Source: Akebia trifoliata
Taxonomy: Eukaryota > Streptophyta > Magnoliopsida > Ranunculales > Lardizabalaceae
Direction of reading: 5' to 3'
NCBI GenBank assembly: GCA_017979445.1
Contig: CM030717.1
Span: forward strand, 17,657,288 to 17,721,287
DNA: 64,000 bases
Positions 63,201 through 64,000 of the stretch are shown piece by piece (the stretch's first letter is position 1; every line of letters starts with the position of its first letter). The position numbers and the translations under genes were made by a program. The notes beneath the pieces were generated by a model, which was given only the letters and a program-made list of their open reading frames with translations, was not told the origin of the DNA and ran no database searches.

Positions 63201-63746
63201 GAGAAAGGCAGATTTCAGCAGCCATGTCCCATGCATGCCTATAATGCACACATAGATTGGATAAAACAACAAAATATAAATTGATAAATAAGAAAGAAAA
63301 CATAATTAAAAATTATTTTCAGGTAGCTACCACATATTATGCTGATGTGTTGATGGCAACACTGGATATGAAATTGGTGAACAGTTTGCAGATCGCATAA
63401 TTCGCTCAGCGAGTAAAAAATTCCGGAATAGTCCAGCAACCAAAAGGTCTTGCCTGAACAATCTCTGAAAAATATCTGCAAGGAAAAATTTTGATGTTGG
63501 AGGCAAGAATAACTCAACCAAGAAAAAATAGTATAGCACTTCAAAGATAACAGCACCAATGTACAGTAAATTAGTGACGAACAGTGCTTACCGTGTGGTA
63601 GGACATTCCAAGCAATTGTGTCAGTCACAGCTGTGAAAATCCAGTTCAGTTCCCCTAAAAGTGTTTTTCGATCATTTTGTCGGCCAGGAATTTTGTCTAT
63701 AAGAGAATGGTCAAGGGAATCATGAAGTACCGAACGTTTGCAGAAC
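42250..63746 (-). CDS. RAPTOR1: RAPTOR1 (regulatory-associated protein of TOR), 3' 17 exons; 5' part beyond the window
   Basis: Exons in transcription order are 63746-63592, 63475-63331, 63238-63160, 63044-62943, 52450-52367, 51913-51803, 49978-49625, 49532-49349, 47722-47150, 46662-46336, 46229-46103, 44968-44844, 44765-44620, 44491-44390, 43527-43442, 43186-43102 and 42582-42250 (TAA). Phases agree throughout, giving about 1038 residues; known plant RAPTORs are about 1340, so roughly 300 N-terminal residues with the caspase-like RNC domain lie past 64000. The first exons hold the helical repeats ([52 protein letters not shown]). Exons 9-10 are a Ser-rich linker. From exon 11 on, WD40 blades follow ([47 protein letters not shown]). 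RAPTOR recruits TOS-motif substrates such as S6K to TOR kinase in the cytosol. No exon is damaged, despite a 10.5-kb intron (52451-62942) full of retroelements. Confidence 0.95.
42675..43032. mobile_element. 358-bp Tourist-like (PIF/Harbinger) MITE in the last RAPTOR1 intron
   Basis: The ends GAGCACCTCCAATG and (reverse) GAGCAACTCCAAGG are inverted copies, and TTA lies directly outside each end (42672-42674, 43033-43035). The GAGCA-CTCCAA terminus and TTA duplication are those of Tourist/Harbinger MITEs. Confidence 0.8.
46819..47125. mobile_element. 307-bp foldback element in a RAPTOR1 intron
   Basis: The inverted arms are GGGTATTTTAGAAATACCCC and (reverse) GGGTATTTTAGAAATGCCCC. They continue with CTGTTAAATTGGTGATATTAG on both sides and CCCTTGACC-TAAGTC further in. 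The flanking 9-mers ACATTTTAG and AATGTTTAG agree at six of nine bases, which would fit a decayed Mutator-type duplication but is weak. Confidence 0.7.
48525..48539. repeat. G15 homopolymer in a RAPTOR1 intron
   Basis: Fifteen uninterrupted G on the + strand, which is C-rich in the RAPTOR1 transcript. Nearby + strand words ([15 protein letters not shown] around 48447-48490) resemble a LINE ORF2 fragment, but this is too short to delimit. Confidence 0.7.
50644..51219. mobile_element. Foldback element (outer) in a RAPTOR1 intron, hosting a second MITE
   Basis: The ends GGGGAATGCTAACTTCCAA and (reverse) GGGGAATGCTAACGTCCAA are inverted copies. Pairing continues through CATGGGGACATTAGCATTG and AATAATWCCCCTYCC and CCTTGTCTTTTTC-like blocks. 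Both ends abut (TA)n, so the target duplication is ambiguous. The middle (50915-51094) is another MITE, so the original element was about 390 bp. Confidence 0.8.
50915..51094. mobile_element. 180-bp Mutator-like MITE nested in the foldback at 50644-51219
   Basis: Perfect 9-bp direct repeats TTGTGTAAA flank it (50906-50914 and 51095-51103). The ends GAGTCGTGCTAGAGTGACCT and (reverse) GAATAATGCTGAAGTGACCT are inverted, and the arms run on through CTCATATCRCACTTCTT for about 75 bp each. A related copy is at 29471-29630. Confidence 0.88.
51958..52296. mobile_element. MITE copy 4 of the GAGAGCTGCTATTGG family, RAPTOR1 intron, with 8-bp target duplication
   Basis: It starts GAGAGCTGCTATTGGCCCC and ends AGTGCCAATAGCAGCTCTC. 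It is flanked by perfect TAAATGAA repeats (51950-51957 and 52297-52304). Eight bases fit the hAT superfamily, though the terminus is not the usual CAGGG type. As in copies 2 and 3, an A-run (about 52171-52199) precedes an internal second start, GGAGAGCTTCTACTGGC. Confidence 0.82.
53393..53983 (+). pseudogene. LINE ORF2 5' part (endonuclease), split by a Copia element
   Basis: ATG at 53393 gives [13 protein letters not shown], the N-terminal motif of LINE APE-type endonucleases. Frameshifts follow, and an open piece 53671-53910 holds [20 protein letters not shown] and [20 protein letters not shown] from the same domain. The reading breaks at 53983 where the Copia element begins, and resumes at 59581. 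It lies inside the 10.5-kb RAPTOR1 intron, on the strand opposite to that gene. Confidence 0.8.
53989..54155 (-). repeat. 3' LTR of the Copia element
   Basis: It matches 59410-59575 with scattered changes. The shared central words include ATATATTTATAATCAATAATAATGG and CTAATATTAGTCAAACTAGAACTGAC. The minus-strand start is TATTAG, probably TGTTAG originally. Confidence 0.9.
54186..55706 (-). pseudogene. pol: Copia reverse transcriptase and RNase H (decayed)
   Basis: Pieces in several frames read, in order: [20 protein letters not shown] and [19 protein letters not shown] (RVT_2 fingers), [10 protein letters not shown] (the YVDD active site, 55110-55075 area), [40 protein letters not shown], then RNase H with [19 protein letters not shown] and [20 protein letters not shown]. 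The active-site motifs are intact, but at least four frame breaks separate them. Confidence 0.9.
55783..56890 (-). pseudogene. pol: Copia GAG-pre-integrase and integrase core (decayed)
   Basis: A LGHVNF...CSVCELSKH stretch (about 56860-56745) is the HHCC-type zinc region. [20 protein letters not shown] and [20 protein letters not shown] (56761-56501) hold the first catalytic Asp residues of the rve core. [40 protein letters not shown] and [20 protein letters not shown] (56403-55783) are the C-terminal part. In-frame stops and a frameshift separate the two halves. Confidence 0.88.
57547..58284 (-). pseudogene. gag: Copia gag (UBN2-type), decayed
   Basis: It reads [40 protein letters not shown] and [20 protein letters not shown] across overlapping frames (58252-57815, 58284-57868, 57858-57547). 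This is the order of the Copia capsid domain. I did not find an intact CX2CX4HX4C zinc knuckle. Confidence 0.82.
58660..59060 (-). repeat. About 92-bp tandem repeats in the Copia leader
   Basis: The word GCTGTTCCAAGCCTGTA recurs at about 58683, 58774 and 58867, with GATCGCAAGACTTCCAACC and TGTTGCTGTCGCAGG following each time. A fourth partial copy fades out by 59060. Confidence 0.8.
59397..59409 (-). other. Primer-binding site of the Copia element
   Basis: The minus strand reads TGGTATCAGTGCC directly inside the 5' LTR. This is the initiator tRNA-Met-complementary sequence (TGGTATCAGAGC) usual for plant Copia, with one change near its end. Confidence 0.85.
59410..59575 (-). repeat. 5' LTR of the Copia element
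   Basis: Direct repeat of 53989-54155. It is bounded by the primer site on the inside and by ATCCA on the outside. Confidence 0.9.
59581..62256 (+). pseudogene. LINE ORF2 3' part with poly(A) end
   Basis: This continues the LINE cut at 53983. Frames resume with [23 protein letters not shown] reading at about 59585, pass through decayed reverse transcriptase sequence, and at 61910-62137 give [20 protein letters not shown], the typical segment after the zf-RVT domain. The end is AATAAAACTTTATTTATAA followed by a poly(A) run to about 62258. Stops are frequent. Both parts together make about 3.3 kb, so internal loss is likely. Confidence 0.78.
62385..62880 (-). mobile_element. 3' fragment of a LINE on the minus strand
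   Basis: A minus-strand frame at 62623-62417 ([20 protein letters not shown]) and a [15 protein letters not shown] reading just before it match the post-zf-RVT tail seen at 31202 and 62100. It is in the same orientation as RAPTOR1 and ends about 60 bp before exon 4 of the listed series. The 5' limit is uncertain. Confidence 0.6.
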
Positions 63747-64000
63747 CTGGCAAAAAGAAGGATAATGAGTCAGAAAATTTAAGCATACATAATCACTATA
63801 CCATGCAATTTCTTAAAAAATTCAATAGGTTACGCTGCCATGCAAAGTTATACCATCAATGAAAAAAGTACATAAATTACAACATGCCAAGAAAAAGTCG
63901 AAGCTACAATTCAGAAAAAAAAATTCCATACTACCAGTGAGACCAAAATTGTTGGAATGTAATAAGAAAGAACTAACAGAAAGAAATTCAAACTAATCAT

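Overview
This window is plant nuclear DNA, almost certainly from a flowering plant. It holds two intron-rich housekeeping genes with GT-AG introns, surrounded and filled by Ty3/Gypsy and Ty1/Copia LTR retrotransposons, LINEs, tRNA-derived SINE-like pieces and many small foldback (MITE-like) elements. I cannot name the species. No prokaryotic, organellar or viral-genome organisation is visible, and there is no CRISPR array or intact RNA gene.

Region 1 (1-29.9 kb) is repeat-dominated and has no host gene that I can support. It starts with the end of a Gypsy LTR. It then carries two foldback elements (3660-3884 with perfect 9-bp target duplications, and 4348-4559), a SINE-like piece near 5.4 kb, and a roughly 40-bp minisatellite split by a 2.3-kb solo LTR (6584-8899). 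An old Gypsy element (gag from 9767) is interrupted by an 11.9-kb Gypsy-type element (11182-23084) and resumes at 23085 with the rest of gag and a protease remnant. The inner element lies on the minus strand. It has 1.75-kb LTRs, a decayed gag, a 77-bp tandem array and no recognisable pol, so it looks like a non-autonomous gag-only element. Two more LTRs lie tail to tail at 25229-28565.

Region 2 (29.9-40.5 kb, + strand) is a complete nine-exon gene for a TOM1-like (TOL) protein of 606 residues: a VHS domain, a GAT domain and a Pro/Gln-rich disordered tail. Proteins of this family are plant ubiquitin-cargo receptors that act in an ESCRT-0-like role. Its introns carry two LINE fragments, several MITEs and a SINE-like sequence.

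Region 3 (42.2-64 kb, - strand) is the 3' part of a RAPTOR1 gene, the substrate-recruiting subunit of the TOR kinase complex. Seventeen exons encode about 1038 residues, covering the helical-repeat region and the C-terminal WD40 propeller. The N-terminal caspase-like domain lies beyond position 64000. A 10.5-kb intron (52451-62942) contains a LINE on the + strand that was itself split by a 5.6-kb Copia element (53989-59575) flanked by perfect ATCCA duplications. The TOL and RAPTOR genes converge, with 1.8 kb between their stop codons.

Nothing here forms a clearly new multi-gene system. The most distinctive material is the dated nesting of mobile elements (Gypsy in Gypsy, solo LTR in minisatellite, Copia in LINE, MITE in MITE), the gag-only element with its 77-bp hairpin-bearing array, and a MITE family found in introns of both genes.
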